64,000 nt of DNA from Pseudomonas viridiflava (lineage in GTDB: Bacteria > Pseudomonadota > Gammaproteobacteria > Pseudomonadales > Pseudomonadaceae), in NCBI RefSeq assembly GCF_001642795.1, contig NZ_LKEH01000047.1, positions 389,917 through 453,916 of the forward strand, given 5' to 3'. The translations under genes and the position numbers were made by a program. How positions within the stretch are numbered: position 1 is the first letter of the stretch; every line of letters begins with the position of its first letter. Below are positions 29,121 through 36,288 of the stretch, in pieces. Under the pieces are notes generated by a model that did not search any database, was not told the origin of the DNA, and saw only the letters and a program-made list of their open reading frames with translations.

Positions 29121-29151
29121 AAAGGCGCCAGATTTATAATCTGGCGCCTTT
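29121..29151 (+). terminator. Perfect 13-bp hairpin between tRNA-His and tRNA-Leu
   Basis: AAAGGCGCCAGAT (29121-29133) pairs with its exact complement (29139-29151) around TTATA. It ends in only three T residues, then GCTTT, so it may be a partial terminator, an attenuator or a processing signal. It lies eight bases after tRNA-His. Confidence 0.6.
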
Positions 29152-29169
29152 GCTTTAAAAGCTTGTAGC

Positions 29170-29254
29170 GCGGATGTGGTGGAATTGGTAGACACACTGG
29201 ATTTAGGTTCCAGCGCCGAAAGGTGTGAGAGTTCGAGTCTCTCCGTCCGCACCA
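29170..29254 (+). tRNA. tRNA-Leu (anticodon TAG)
   Basis: An 85-nt class II tRNA: acceptor GCGGATG/CGTCCGC, anticodon stem CTGGA/TCCAG with loop TTTAGGT, a long variable arm (CGCCGAAAGGTGT), T-arm AGAGTTCGAGTCTCT and encoded CCA. Confidence 0.97.
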
Positions 29255-29292
29255 AGATACAAACAGCCTGAGTGGAAACGCTTCGGTTGCAA

Positions 29293-29323
29293 CAAAAAAG
29301 CCGCCTAGTGCGGCTTTTTTTGT
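29293..29323 (+). terminator. Rho-independent terminator of the tRNA operon
   Basis: AAAAAAGCCGC, loop CTAGT, then GCGGCTTTTTTT, 39 bp after tRNA-Leu. Confidence 0.92.
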
Positions 29324-29537
29324 TTCAGCGTATTGGTTTTACCGTTTCGCTGGTCGAAGGCCTGCTGCCGTCGGTCGAGCGAGGCGCGCTACGCGGATGG
29401 AGTCGGTAGTGATCCGGTACACAGGCTTCCTTATATAGAAGGCCGTGCCAGACGCATCGCCAGCAGTGCGAGGCCTTTGTGGTTCGTGCTCGTCGGCGGT
29501 CCGATTCCTTCCTCTTAAACCGCCCTTTTTCAGTAGG

Positions 29538-29566
29538 GTGACTTCTTGAGTTTGACCCACTAGAAT
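29538..29566 (+). promoter_or_regulatory. Sigma-70 promoter of tig
   Basis: GTGACT (four of six matches to TTGACA), a 17-bp spacer and TAGAAT lie 62 bp before the tig start codon. Confidence 0.55.
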
Positions 29567-29627
29567 GCATGCCCTTGATTCTGGGGTCGGAAACGGCCGG
29601 CTAACGTCTGTGCAACGAGGAATATCC

Positions 29628-30938
29628 ATGCAAGTTTCTGTTGAAAATACTTCCGCTCTTGAGCGCCGCATGACCATTGGCGTGCCTGCCGAACGCATCG
29701 AGACTGAAGTCAACAAGCGTCTGCAGCAGACCGCACGTAAAGCCAAGATCCCGGGCTTCCGCCCTGGCAAAGTGCCTATGAGCGTGATCCGCCAGCGTTA
29801 CGAAGACGGCGCGCGTCAGGAAGCGCTGGGCGATCTGATTCAGGCTACTTTCTACGAAGCTGTCGTTGAGCAGAAGCTCAACCCGGCTGGCGCACCTGCT
29901 GTAGAGCCAAAATCCTTCGAAAAAGGCAAGGATCTGGAGTACGTGGCGACTTTCGAAGTCTTCCCGGAATTCACCGTTGCCGGCTTCGACAGCATCGCTG
30001 TAGAGCGTCTGTCTGCCGACGTGGCTGACAGCGATCTGGACAACATGCTGGAAGTGCTGCGCAAGCAGAATGTTCGTTTTGAAGAGACCGATCGTGCCGC
30101 TCAGAACGAAGATCAGCTGAACATCGATTTCGTGGGCAAGGTCGACGGCGAAGCATTCGCTGGCGGTTCTGCCACTGGCACCCAGCTGGTTCTGGGTTCC
30201 GGCCGCATGATCCCTGGCTTCGAAGACGGTCTGGTTGGCGCCAAGGCCGGTGAAGAGCGCGTTCTGAACGTGACCTTCCCTGAGGATTACCAGAACCTGG
30301 AGCTGGCTGGTAAGGCTGCCGAGTTCACTGTCACCGTCAACACCGTTTCCGAGCCAAAGCTGCCTGAGCTGAACGAAGAGTTCTTCAAGCAGTTCGGTAT
30401 CAAGGAAACCGGCATCGACGGTTTCCGCGCCGAAGTTCGCAAGAACATGGAGCGTGAGCTGCGTCAGGCGATCAAATCCAAGGTCAAGAATCAGGTAATG
30501 GACGGTCTGCTGGCCTCCAACCCGATCGAAGTGCCTAAGGCGCTGCTGGAAAACGAAGTCAACCGTCTGCGCGTTCAAGCGGTTCAGCAGTTTGGTGGCA
30601 ACATCAAGCCTGACCAGCTGCCGGCCGAGCTGTTCGAAGAGCAGGCCAAGCGCCGCGTCGAACTGGGTCTGATCGTTGCTGAAGTGGTCAAGCAGTTCGA
30701 CCTCAAGCCTGACGATGCCCGCGTTCGTGATCTGATCCAGGAAATGGCCTCGGCCTACCAGGAGCCAGAGCAGGTTGTGGCCTGGTACTACAAGAACGAG
30801 CAGCAAATGAACGAAGTACGTTCTGTTGTGCTTGAAGAGCAAGTTGTAGATACTGTTTTGCAGAAAGCTAGCGTGACCGACAAATCGGTCTCCTACGAAG
30901 AAGCTGTCAAGCCGGTGGAAGCTCCAAAAGCCGACTGA
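29628..30938 (+). CDS. tig: Trigger factor (ribosome-associated chaperone)
   Basis: A 436-residue chaperone that binds the ribosome exit tunnel and also has prolyl isomerase activity. The N-terminal domain carries the ribosome-binding GFRPGKVP loop, the middle FKBP-type domain includes NEDQLNIDFVGKVDG and GSGRMIPGFEDGLVG, and the C-terminal helical arms complete the protein. ATG 29628 (GAGGA upstream) gives the family start MQVSVENTSALER; an upstream in-frame ATG at 29565 is not used by the family. First gene of the tig-clpP-clpX-lon-hupB-ppiD proteostasis block. Confidence 0.97.
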   Translation: MQVSVENTSALERRMTIGVPAERIETEVNKRLQQTARKAKIPGFRPGKVPMSVIRQRYEDGARQEALGDLIQATFYEAVVEQKLNPAGAPAVEPKSFEKGKDLEYVATFEVFPEFTVAGFDSIAVERLSADVADSDLDNMLEVLRKQNVRFEETDRAAQNEDQLNIDFVGKVDGEAFAGGSATGTQLVLGSGRMIPGFEDGLVGAKAGEERVLNVTFPEDYQNLELAGKAAEFTVTVNTVSEPKLPELNEEFFKQFGIKETGIDGFRAEVRKNMERELRQAIKSKVKNQVMDGLLASNPIEVPKALLENEVNRLRVQAVQQFGGNIKPDQLPAELFEEQAKRRVELGLIVAEVVKQFDLKPDDARVRDLIQEMASAYQEPEQVVAWYYKNEQQMNEVRSVVLEEQVVDTVLQKASVTDKSVSYEEAVKPVEAPKAD

Positions 30939-30962
30939 TTTCTCTTTTCGTTCGAAAACACC

Positions 30963-30990
30963 CACAAGCCAGCCTTCGCGCTGGCTTGTG
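30963..30990 (+). terminator. Hairpin between tig and clpP
   Basis: CACAAGCCAGC and its exact complement around a 6-nt loop form an 11-bp stem. No T-run follows, so it is more likely a leaky terminator or an mRNA-stability element than a full terminator. Confidence 0.5.
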
Positions 30991-31029
30991 CGTATTCAAG
31001 ACTCGACTATTTGGGAGTGAATGCAGGAC

Positions 31030-31671
31030 ATGTCCCGCAATTCTTATATTCAGCAGAACTCTGACATCCAGGCCGCTGGCGGCCTGGTCCCGATGGTTAT
31101 CGAGCAGTCCGCCCGTGGCGAACGCGCCTATGACATCTATTCGCGCCTTCTCAAGGAGCGGGTGATCTTTATGGTTGGTCCGGTAGAGGACTACATGGCC
31201 AACCTTATCGCGGCGCAACTGCTCTTCCTTGAAGCGGAAAACCCGGACAAGGATATCCATCTCTACATCAACTCACCGGGCGGTTCGGTGACTGCGGGCA
31301 TGTCGATCTACGACACCATGCAGTTCATCAAGCCTGACGTGTCGACCATCTGTATCGGTCAGGCGTGCAGCATGGGTGCGTTCCTGCTGGCTGGCGGTGC
31401 CGAGGGCAAGCGTCACTGCCTGCCGAACTCGCGCATGATGATTCACCAGCCATTGGGCGGTTTCCAGGGCCAGGCGTCGGACATCGACATCCATGCCAAG
31501 GAAATCCTGCACATTCGTCACCGCCTGAACTCGTTGCTGGCGCATCACACCGGCCAGAGCCTTGAGACCATCGAGCGCGACACCGAGCGTGACAACTTCA
31601 TGAGCGCAGAGCGTGCGGCTGAATACGGCCTGATCGACTCGGTGATCAACAAGCGTCAAATGCCTGCCTAA
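31030..31671 (+). CDS. clpP: ATP-dependent Clp protease proteolytic subunit
   Basis: The serine peptidase chamber that works with ClpX or ClpA. 213 residues with Ser114 in [11 protein letters not shown] and His139 in MMIHQPLGG, plus the N-terminal propeptide-like region and [13 protein letters not shown]. Pseudomonas ClpP normally starts two to three residues before [15 protein letters not shown], which favours ATG 31030 (MSRNSY). ATG 31021 has GGGAG nearby and would add MQD. It lies directly upstream of clpX, with a heat-shock-like promoter between them. Confidence 0.95.
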
Positions 31672-31715
31672 GCACCTCAAAATGTAGGGGGTCGGTGCAA
31701 CCGACCGCCTGCGGA

Positions 31716-31744
31716 CTTGAAAAAGCCCGCAATAGCCTTCATCT
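31716..31744 (+). promoter_or_regulatory. Sigma-32-like promoter upstream of clpX
   Basis: CTTGAAA (31716-31722), a 14-bp spacer and CTTCATCT (31737-31744) resemble the heat-shock consensus CTTGAAA-N(11-16)-CCCCATNT; the -35 is perfect, the -10 has two mismatches. Confidence 0.55.
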
Positions 31745-31778
31745 TGTGTTGCAAGCCTATCGGATTTGGATCGATCGA

Positions 31779-33062
31779 ATGACTGACACCCGCAACGGCG
31801 AGGACAACGGCAAACTGCTCTATTGCTCCTTCTGTGGCAAAAGCCAGCATGAAGTGCGCAAATTGATTGCCGGCCCCTCGGTCTTTATCTGCGACGAGTG
31901 CGTCGACCTGTGCAATGACATCATCCGCGAGGAGGTGCAGGAAGCACAGGCCGAAAGCAGCGCGCATAAATTGCCTTCGCCCAAAGAAATCAGCGGCATC
32001 CTTGACCAGTACGTGATTGGTCAGGAGCGTGCCAAAAAGGTTCTCGCAGTAGCGGTGTACAACCACTACAAGCGTCTGAACCAGCGCGACAAGAAAAATG
32101 ACGATGTGGAACTGGGCAAGAGCAACATCCTGCTGATCGGCCCTACGGGTTCCGGCAAGACGCTGCTGGCTGAGACACTGGCCCGTCTGCTCAATGTACC
32201 GTTCACCATCGCCGACGCCACCACCCTGACCGAAGCCGGTTATGTGGGTGAGGACGTGGAAAACATTATTCAGAAGCTGTTGCAGAAATGTGATTACGAC
32301 GTAGAGAAGGCCCAGATGGGTATCGTCTACATCGATGAAATCGACAAGATTTCGCGCAAATCCGACAACCCTTCGATTATGCGTGACGTTTCGGGTGAAG
32401 GCGTGCAGCAAGCCTTGCTGAAACTGATTGAAGGTACGGTGGCTTCGGTTCCGCCTCAGGGTGGCCGCAAGCATCCACAGCAGGAATTCCTGCAGGTGGA
32501 CACGCGCAACATTCTGTTTATCTGTGGTGGCGCCTTCTCGGGCCTGGAAAAGGTCATTCAGAACCGCTCTACGCGCGGCGGCATCGGCTTCAACGCCGAA
32601 GTCCGCAGCAAGGAAGAGGGCAAGAAGGTTGGCGAATCCCTGCGTGAAGTCGAGCCTGACGATCTGGTCAAGTTCGGTCTGATCCCTGAATTCGTGGGCC
32701 GTCTGCCGGTTCTGGCAACGCTGGACGAGTTGGATGAGGCTGCGTTGATGCAGATTCTCACCGAGCCGAAGAACGCGCTGACCAAGCAGTACGCCAAGCT
32801 GTTCGAGATGGAAGGTGTGGACCTCGAATTCCGCACCGATGCGCTGAAATCGGTTGCCCGTCGTGCGCTGGAGCGCAAGACCGGTGCCCGTGGCCTGCGC
32901 TCTATCCTGGAAGGCGTGTTGCTCGACACCATGTACGAGATCCCGTCGCAAAGCGACGTGAGCAAGGTGGTGATCGACGAAAGCGTGATCGATGGCTCGT
33001 CCAAGCCGCTGCTGATCTACGAAAACAGCGAGCCGCCTGCAAAGGTCGCTCCTGACGCGTAA
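31779..33062 (+). CDS. clpX: ATP-dependent Clp protease ATP-binding subunit ClpX
   Basis: A AAA+ unfoldase that feeds substrates to ClpP. The N-terminal zinc-binding domain has C16, C19, C38 and C41 (CSFC...CDEC). The ATPase core shows Walker A GPTGSGKT, Walker B IVYIDEIDK and sensor/arginine-finger regions, with the GYVGEDVE pore loop and the ClpP-binding IGF-type loop (RGGIGFNAEV). 427 residues, the normal length. ATG 31779 gives the family start; an in-frame ATG at 31695 adds 28 unrelated residues. Confidence 0.97.
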   Translation: MTDTRNGEDNGKLLYCSFCGKSQHEVRKLIAGPSVFICDECVDLCNDIIREEVQEAQAESSAHKLPSPKEISGILDQYVIGQERAKKVLAVAVYNHYKRLNQRDKKNDDVELGKSNILLIGPTGSGKTLLAETLARLLNVPFTIADATTLTEAGYVGEDVENIIQKLLQKCDYDVEKAQMGIVYIDEIDKISRKSDNPSIMRDVSGEGVQQALLKLIEGTVASVPPQGGRKHPQQEFLQVDTRNILFICGGAFSGLEKVIQNRSTRGGIGFNAEVRSKEEGKKVGESLREVEPDDLVKFGLIPEFVGRLPVLATLDELDEAALMQILTEPKNALTKQYAKLFEMEGVDLEFRTDALKSVARRALERKTGARGLRSILEGVLLDTMYEIPSQSDVSKVVIDESVIDGSSKPLLIYENSEPPAKVAPDA

Positions 33063-33092
33063 CGGCACTGTCGTCACACGTGAAGAGACACG

Positions 33093-33118
33093 AAAGGGGG
33101 CCCTCAGGGTCCCCTTTT
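33093..33118 (+). terminator. Rho-independent terminator after clpX
   Basis: AAAGGGGGCCC, loop TCA, then GGGTCCCCTTTT, 30 bp after the clpX stop. Confidence 0.85.
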
Positions 33119-33184
33119 GCATTTCCGGCACTCCCGTTCGTCTTGTAGAAGAGAGCGAACCTGAGAGGGCTGCAGCCCATGGGG

Positions 33185-33213
33185 CTTGTTTTTTTCGAAC
33201 GCTACCCCCATCT
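33185..33213 (+). promoter_or_regulatory. Sigma-32 (heat-shock) promoter of lon
   Basis: CTTGTTT (33185-33191), a 14-bp spacer and CCCCATCT (33206-33213), the latter a full match to the -10 consensus CCCCATNT, 56 bp before the lon ATG. Confidence 0.8.
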
Positions 33214-33269
33214 TGGCTTCAAGCTAATTCCATCTGTCCCGGCCGTTTGGCCGCTGTAGAGGCGAAATC

Positions 33270-35666
33270 ATGAAGACCACCATCGAATTGCCTCTTTTGC
33301 CATTGCGTGATGTCGTGGTTTATCCGCACATGGTTATCCCGCTGTTCGTGGGGCGCGAGAAGTCTATCGAAGCCCTTGAGGCAGCGATGACGGGTGATAA
33401 ACAGATCCTGTTGCTCGCGCAAAGAAACCCTGCTGACGATGATCCTGATGAGCAGGCTCTTTATAGCGTCGGCACCATTGCAACCGTATTGCAGTTGCTC
33501 AAATTGCCCGATGGCACCGTCAAGGTGCTGGTCGAGGGTGAGCAACGTGGTTCTGTCGAGCGTTTCATCGAGGTCGACGGTCATTACCGCGCCGAAGTCG
33601 CGCTGATCGACGAAGTAGACGCCCCGGATCGTGAATCCGAAGTCTTTGTCCGCAGCCTGCTGGCTCAGTTCGAGCAGTACGTGCAACTGGGCAAGAAAGT
33701 CCCTGCAGAAGTCCTGTCGTCGCTCAACAGCATCGATGAGCCTGGCCGTCTGGTAGACACCATGGCAGCCCACATGGCGCTCAAGATCGAGCAGAAGCAG
33801 GATATCCTCGAGATTATCGACCTGTCGGCCCGTGTCGAGCACGTGCTGGCGCTGCTGGATGCTGAAATCGACCTGTTGCAGGTCGAGAAGCGCATCCGCG
33901 GTCGCGTCAAGAAACAAATGGAGCGCAGCCAGCGCGAGTACTACCTGAATGAGCAGATGAAGGCCATTCAGAAAGAACTGGGCGATGGCGATGAAGGCCA
34001 CAACGAAATCGAAGAGCTGAAAAAGCGTATCGACGCCGCTGGCCTGCCAAAGGATGCGCTGGCCAAGGCCACTGCCGAGCTGAACAAGCTGAAGCAGATG
34101 TCGCCAATGTCGGCCGAGGCCACCGTCGTGCGTTCCTACATCGACTGGCTGGTTCAGGTGCCGTGGAAGGCCCAGAGCAAGGTGCGTCTGGATCTGGCCC
34201 GTGCCGAAGCCATTCTGGATGCCGACCACTACGGTCTGGATGAGGTCAAGGAGCGCATCCTTGAGTACCTCGCCGTGCAGAAGCGCGTGAAGAAGATTCG
34301 CGGTCCTGTGTTGTGCCTGGTAGGTCCACCGGGTGTGGGTAAAACCTCGCTCGCCGAGTCGATTGCCAACGCAACCAATCGCAAGTTCGTGCGCATGGCC
34401 CTGGGTGGCGTGCGTGACGAGGCTGAAATTCGTGGTCATCGCCGGACTTATATCGGTTCGATGCCGGGAAGATTGATACAAAAGATGACGAAGGTTGGCG
34501 TGCGCAACCCACTGTTCCTGCTCGATGAAATCGACAAGATGGGCAGTGACATGCGTGGCGATCCGGCGTCGGCTTTGCTGGAGGTTCTGGACCCCGAGCA
34601 GAACCACAACTTCAACGACCACTACCTTGAGGTCGATTACGACCTGTCGGACGTGATGTTCCTGTGCACCTCGAACTCGATGAACATTCCGCCAGCGCTG
34701 CTGGACCGAATGGAAGTCATTCGTTTGCCGGGCTACACCGAAGACGAGAAGATCAACATCGCCGTCAAATACCTCTCGCCGAAGCAGATTCAGGCCAACG
34801 GTCTGAAGAAGGGCGAGATCGAATTCGACGAGGAAGCGATCCGCGACATCATCCGTTACTACACCCGTGAAGCGGGCGTGCGCGGGCTGGAACGCCAGAT
34901 TGCCAAGGTCTGCCGCAAGGCGGTCAAAGAGCATGCACTGGAAAAACGCTTTGCCGTTCACGTCACTGCCGACATGCTCGAGCACTTCCTGGGCGTGCGC
35001 AAATTCCGCTACGGTCTGGCTGAGCAGCAGGACCAGATCGGTCAGGTAACGGGCCTTGCCTGGACTCAGGTAGGCGGTGAGCTGTTGACCATCGAGGCGG
35101 CTGTCGTACCCGGCAAGGGTCAGTTGATCAAGACCGGTTCGCTGGGTGATGTGATGGTCGAATCCATCACGGCAGCCCAGACCGTCGTGCGCAGCCGTGC
35201 TCGCAGCCTGGGCATTTCTGCGGACTTCCACGAGAAGCACGACACGCATATCCACATGCCTGAGGGTGCTACGCCTAAAGACGGCCCAAGCGCGGGTGTA
35301 GGCATGTGCACGGCGCTGGTGTCGGCATTGACCCAGATTCCGGTGCGTGCCGATGTGGCAATGACCGGTGAAATTACCCTGCGGGGTCAGGTGCTTGCCA
35401 TCGGTGGTCTGAAGGAAAAACTTCTGGCTGCACACCGCGGTGGAATCAAGACCGTGATCATTCCTGAAGAAAATATACGCGATTTGAAGGAAATTCCTGA
35501 CAATATCAAACAGGATCTTCAGATAAAGCCGGTTAAATGGATTGACGAAGTCCTGCAAATTGCGCTGCAATACGCCCCGGAGCCCTTGCCGGATGTGGCT
35601 CCTGATCTCGTTGCAAAGGATGAAAAACGCGAGTCTGACTCTAAGGAAAGAATTAGCACGCATTAA
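33270..35666 (+). CDS. lon: ATP-dependent protease La
   Basis: A 798-residue cytoplasmic AAA+ protease that removes damaged and regulatory proteins. Order of parts: LonN substrate-binding domain (PLLPLRDVVVYPHMVIPLFVGRE), coiled-coil region, AAA+ module with Walker A GPPGVGKTS and Walker B LFLLDEIDKMG, and the C-terminal peptidase with the Ser674 (PKDGPSAG) and Lys717 (GGLKEKLL) dyad. It has its own terminator before it and a heat-shock promoter, so it can be transcribed independently of clpX. Confidence 0.98.
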   Translation: MKTTIELPLLPLRDVVVYPHMVIPLFVGREKSIEALEAAMTGDKQILLLAQRNPADDDPDEQALYSVGTIATVLQLLKLPDGTVKVLVEGEQRGSVERFIEVDGHYRAEVALIDEVDAPDRESEVFVRSLLAQFEQYVQLGKKVPAEVLSSLNSIDEPGRLVDTMAAHMALKIEQKQDILEIIDLSARVEHVLALLDAEIDLLQVEKRIRGRVKKQMERSQREYYLNEQMKAIQKELGDGDEGHNEIEELKKRIDAAGLPKDALAKATAELNKLKQMSPMSAEATVVRSYIDWLVQVPWKAQSKVRLDLARAEAILDADHYGLDEVKERILEYLAVQKRVKKIRGPVLCLVGPPGVGKTSLAESIANATNRKFVRMALGGVRDEAEIRGHRRTYIGSMPGRLIQKMTKVGVRNPLFLLDEIDKMGSDMRGDPASALLEVLDPEQNHNFNDHYLEVDYDLSDVMFLCTSNSMNIPPALLDRMEVIRLPGYTEDEKINIAVKYLSPKQIQANGLKKGEIEFDEEAIRDIIRYYTREAGVRGLERQIAKVCRKAVKEHALEKRFAVHVTADMLEHFLGVRKFRYGLAEQQDQIGQVTGLAWTQVGGELLTIEAAVVPGKGQLIKTGSLGDVMVESITAAQTVVRSRARSLGISADFHEKHDTHIHMPEGATPKDGPSAGVGMCTALVSALTQIPVRADVAMTGEITLRGQVLAIGGLKEKLLAAHRGGIKTVIIPEENIRDLKEIPDNIKQDLQIKPVKWIDEVLQIALQYAPEPLPDVAPDLVAKDEKRESDSKERISTH

Positions 35667-35680
35667 GTCTGGCAGGCTTC

Positions 35681-35709
35681 CTTGACAGCTTTTTAGAGCC
35701 CTTGTTATA
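35681..35709 (+). promoter_or_regulatory. Sigma-70 promoter of hupB
   Basis: TTGACA (35681-35686), a 17-bp spacer and TTATAA (35704-35709). The same stretch contains an AGAGCC...GGCTCT dyad that may help end lon transcripts. Confidence 0.8.
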
Positions 35710-35810
35710 AAGCGGCTCTTTGAAGCAAGTCCGGCAGGCCTTCCAGCGCTCGTTTTGCTTAACACCTAAAACTTAGAAACATACTCAAAATAGAGATAAG
35801 GGGACTTAGA

Positions 35811-36083
35811 GTGAACAAGTCGGAACTGATTGATGCTATCGCTGCATCTGCTGATATCCCGAAAGCTGCTGCTGGCCGTGCGCTGGACGCAGTGATCGAA
35901 TCCGTCACTGGCGCTCTGAAGGCTGGCGACTCGGTTGTTTTGGTTGGCTTTGGTACGTTCTCCGTTACAGATCGTCCTGCGCGCACCGGTCGTAATCCTC
36001 AGACTGGCAAGACGCTGGAAATCGCTGCTGCTAAAAAACCAGGTTTCAAAGCCGGTAAAGCCCTGAAAGAAGCTGTCAACTAA
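35811..36083 (+). CDS. hupB: DNA-binding protein HU-beta
   Basis: A 90-residue nucleoid protein that bends and compacts DNA non-specifically. It shows the HU fold: N-terminal helices (NKSELIDAIAASADI), then VGFGTFSVTDRPARTGRNPQTGKTLEI forming the DNA-grasping arms with the intercalating RNPQTG proline, and the basic end AAKKPGFKAGKALKEAVN. The start is GTG with AAGGGGA upstream. A tRNA-like sequence and a terminator follow. Confidence 0.97.
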   Translation: MNKSELIDAIAASADIPKAAAGRALDAVIESVTGALKAGDSVVLVGFGTFSVTDRPARTGRNPQTGKTLEIAAAKKPGFKAGKALKEAVN

Positions 36084-36133
36084 GCCTCTTTATGCCTTTG
36101 CCCGCTGGATCGGTGTTGTTCTGATCCAGTAGC

Positions 36134-36190
36134 GGAGCGGTGGTGCAGTCGGTTGCAACGCCGAAGGGTTCGAGCCCTTCCGCTCCGTCA
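36134..36190 (+). pseudogene. tRNA-Asp-like remnant lacking the anticodon arm
   Basis: GGAGCGG (36134-36140) pairs fully with CCGCTCC (36180-36186) as a tRNA-Asp acceptor stem. A D-arm-like GTGCAGTCGGTTGCAAC follows, then only GCCG, then a T-arm-like AAGGG-TTCGAG-CCCTT with a 6-nt loop instead of 7, discriminator G and TCA instead of CCA. The anticodon arm and variable region (about 27 nt) are absent, so it cannot decode. It sits in the hupB 3' region before a terminator. Confidence 0.6.
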
Positions 36191-36198
36191 GTTACGAG

Positions 36199-36225
36199 AA
36201 GGCGCATCCTCGGATGCGCCTTTCT
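36199..36225 (+). terminator. Rho-independent terminator after hupB and the tRNA-like sequence
   Basis: AAGGCGCATC, loop CTCG, then GATGCGCCTT followed by TCTT. It ends the hupB transcript after the tRNA-like structure. Confidence 0.75.
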
Positions 36226-36288
36226 TCTATCCGCTTTCTACCCACGCTCCGCGGTTGGTTAGTCAGTTCAACCGTTTTGGGGGACGCA

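Larger units (their letters stand above)
29255..29627. other. Intergenic region between tRNA-Leu and tig
   Basis: It contains the terminator of the tRNA operon (29293-29323), about 200 bp without recognisable features, and the tig promoter (29538-29566). No gene is supported. Confidence 0.65.

Noticed and set aside
33219..35765. An 848-codon minus-strand frame opposite lon
   Set aside because: Fully antisense to lon; Gln/His-rich product typical of reversed coding sequence.
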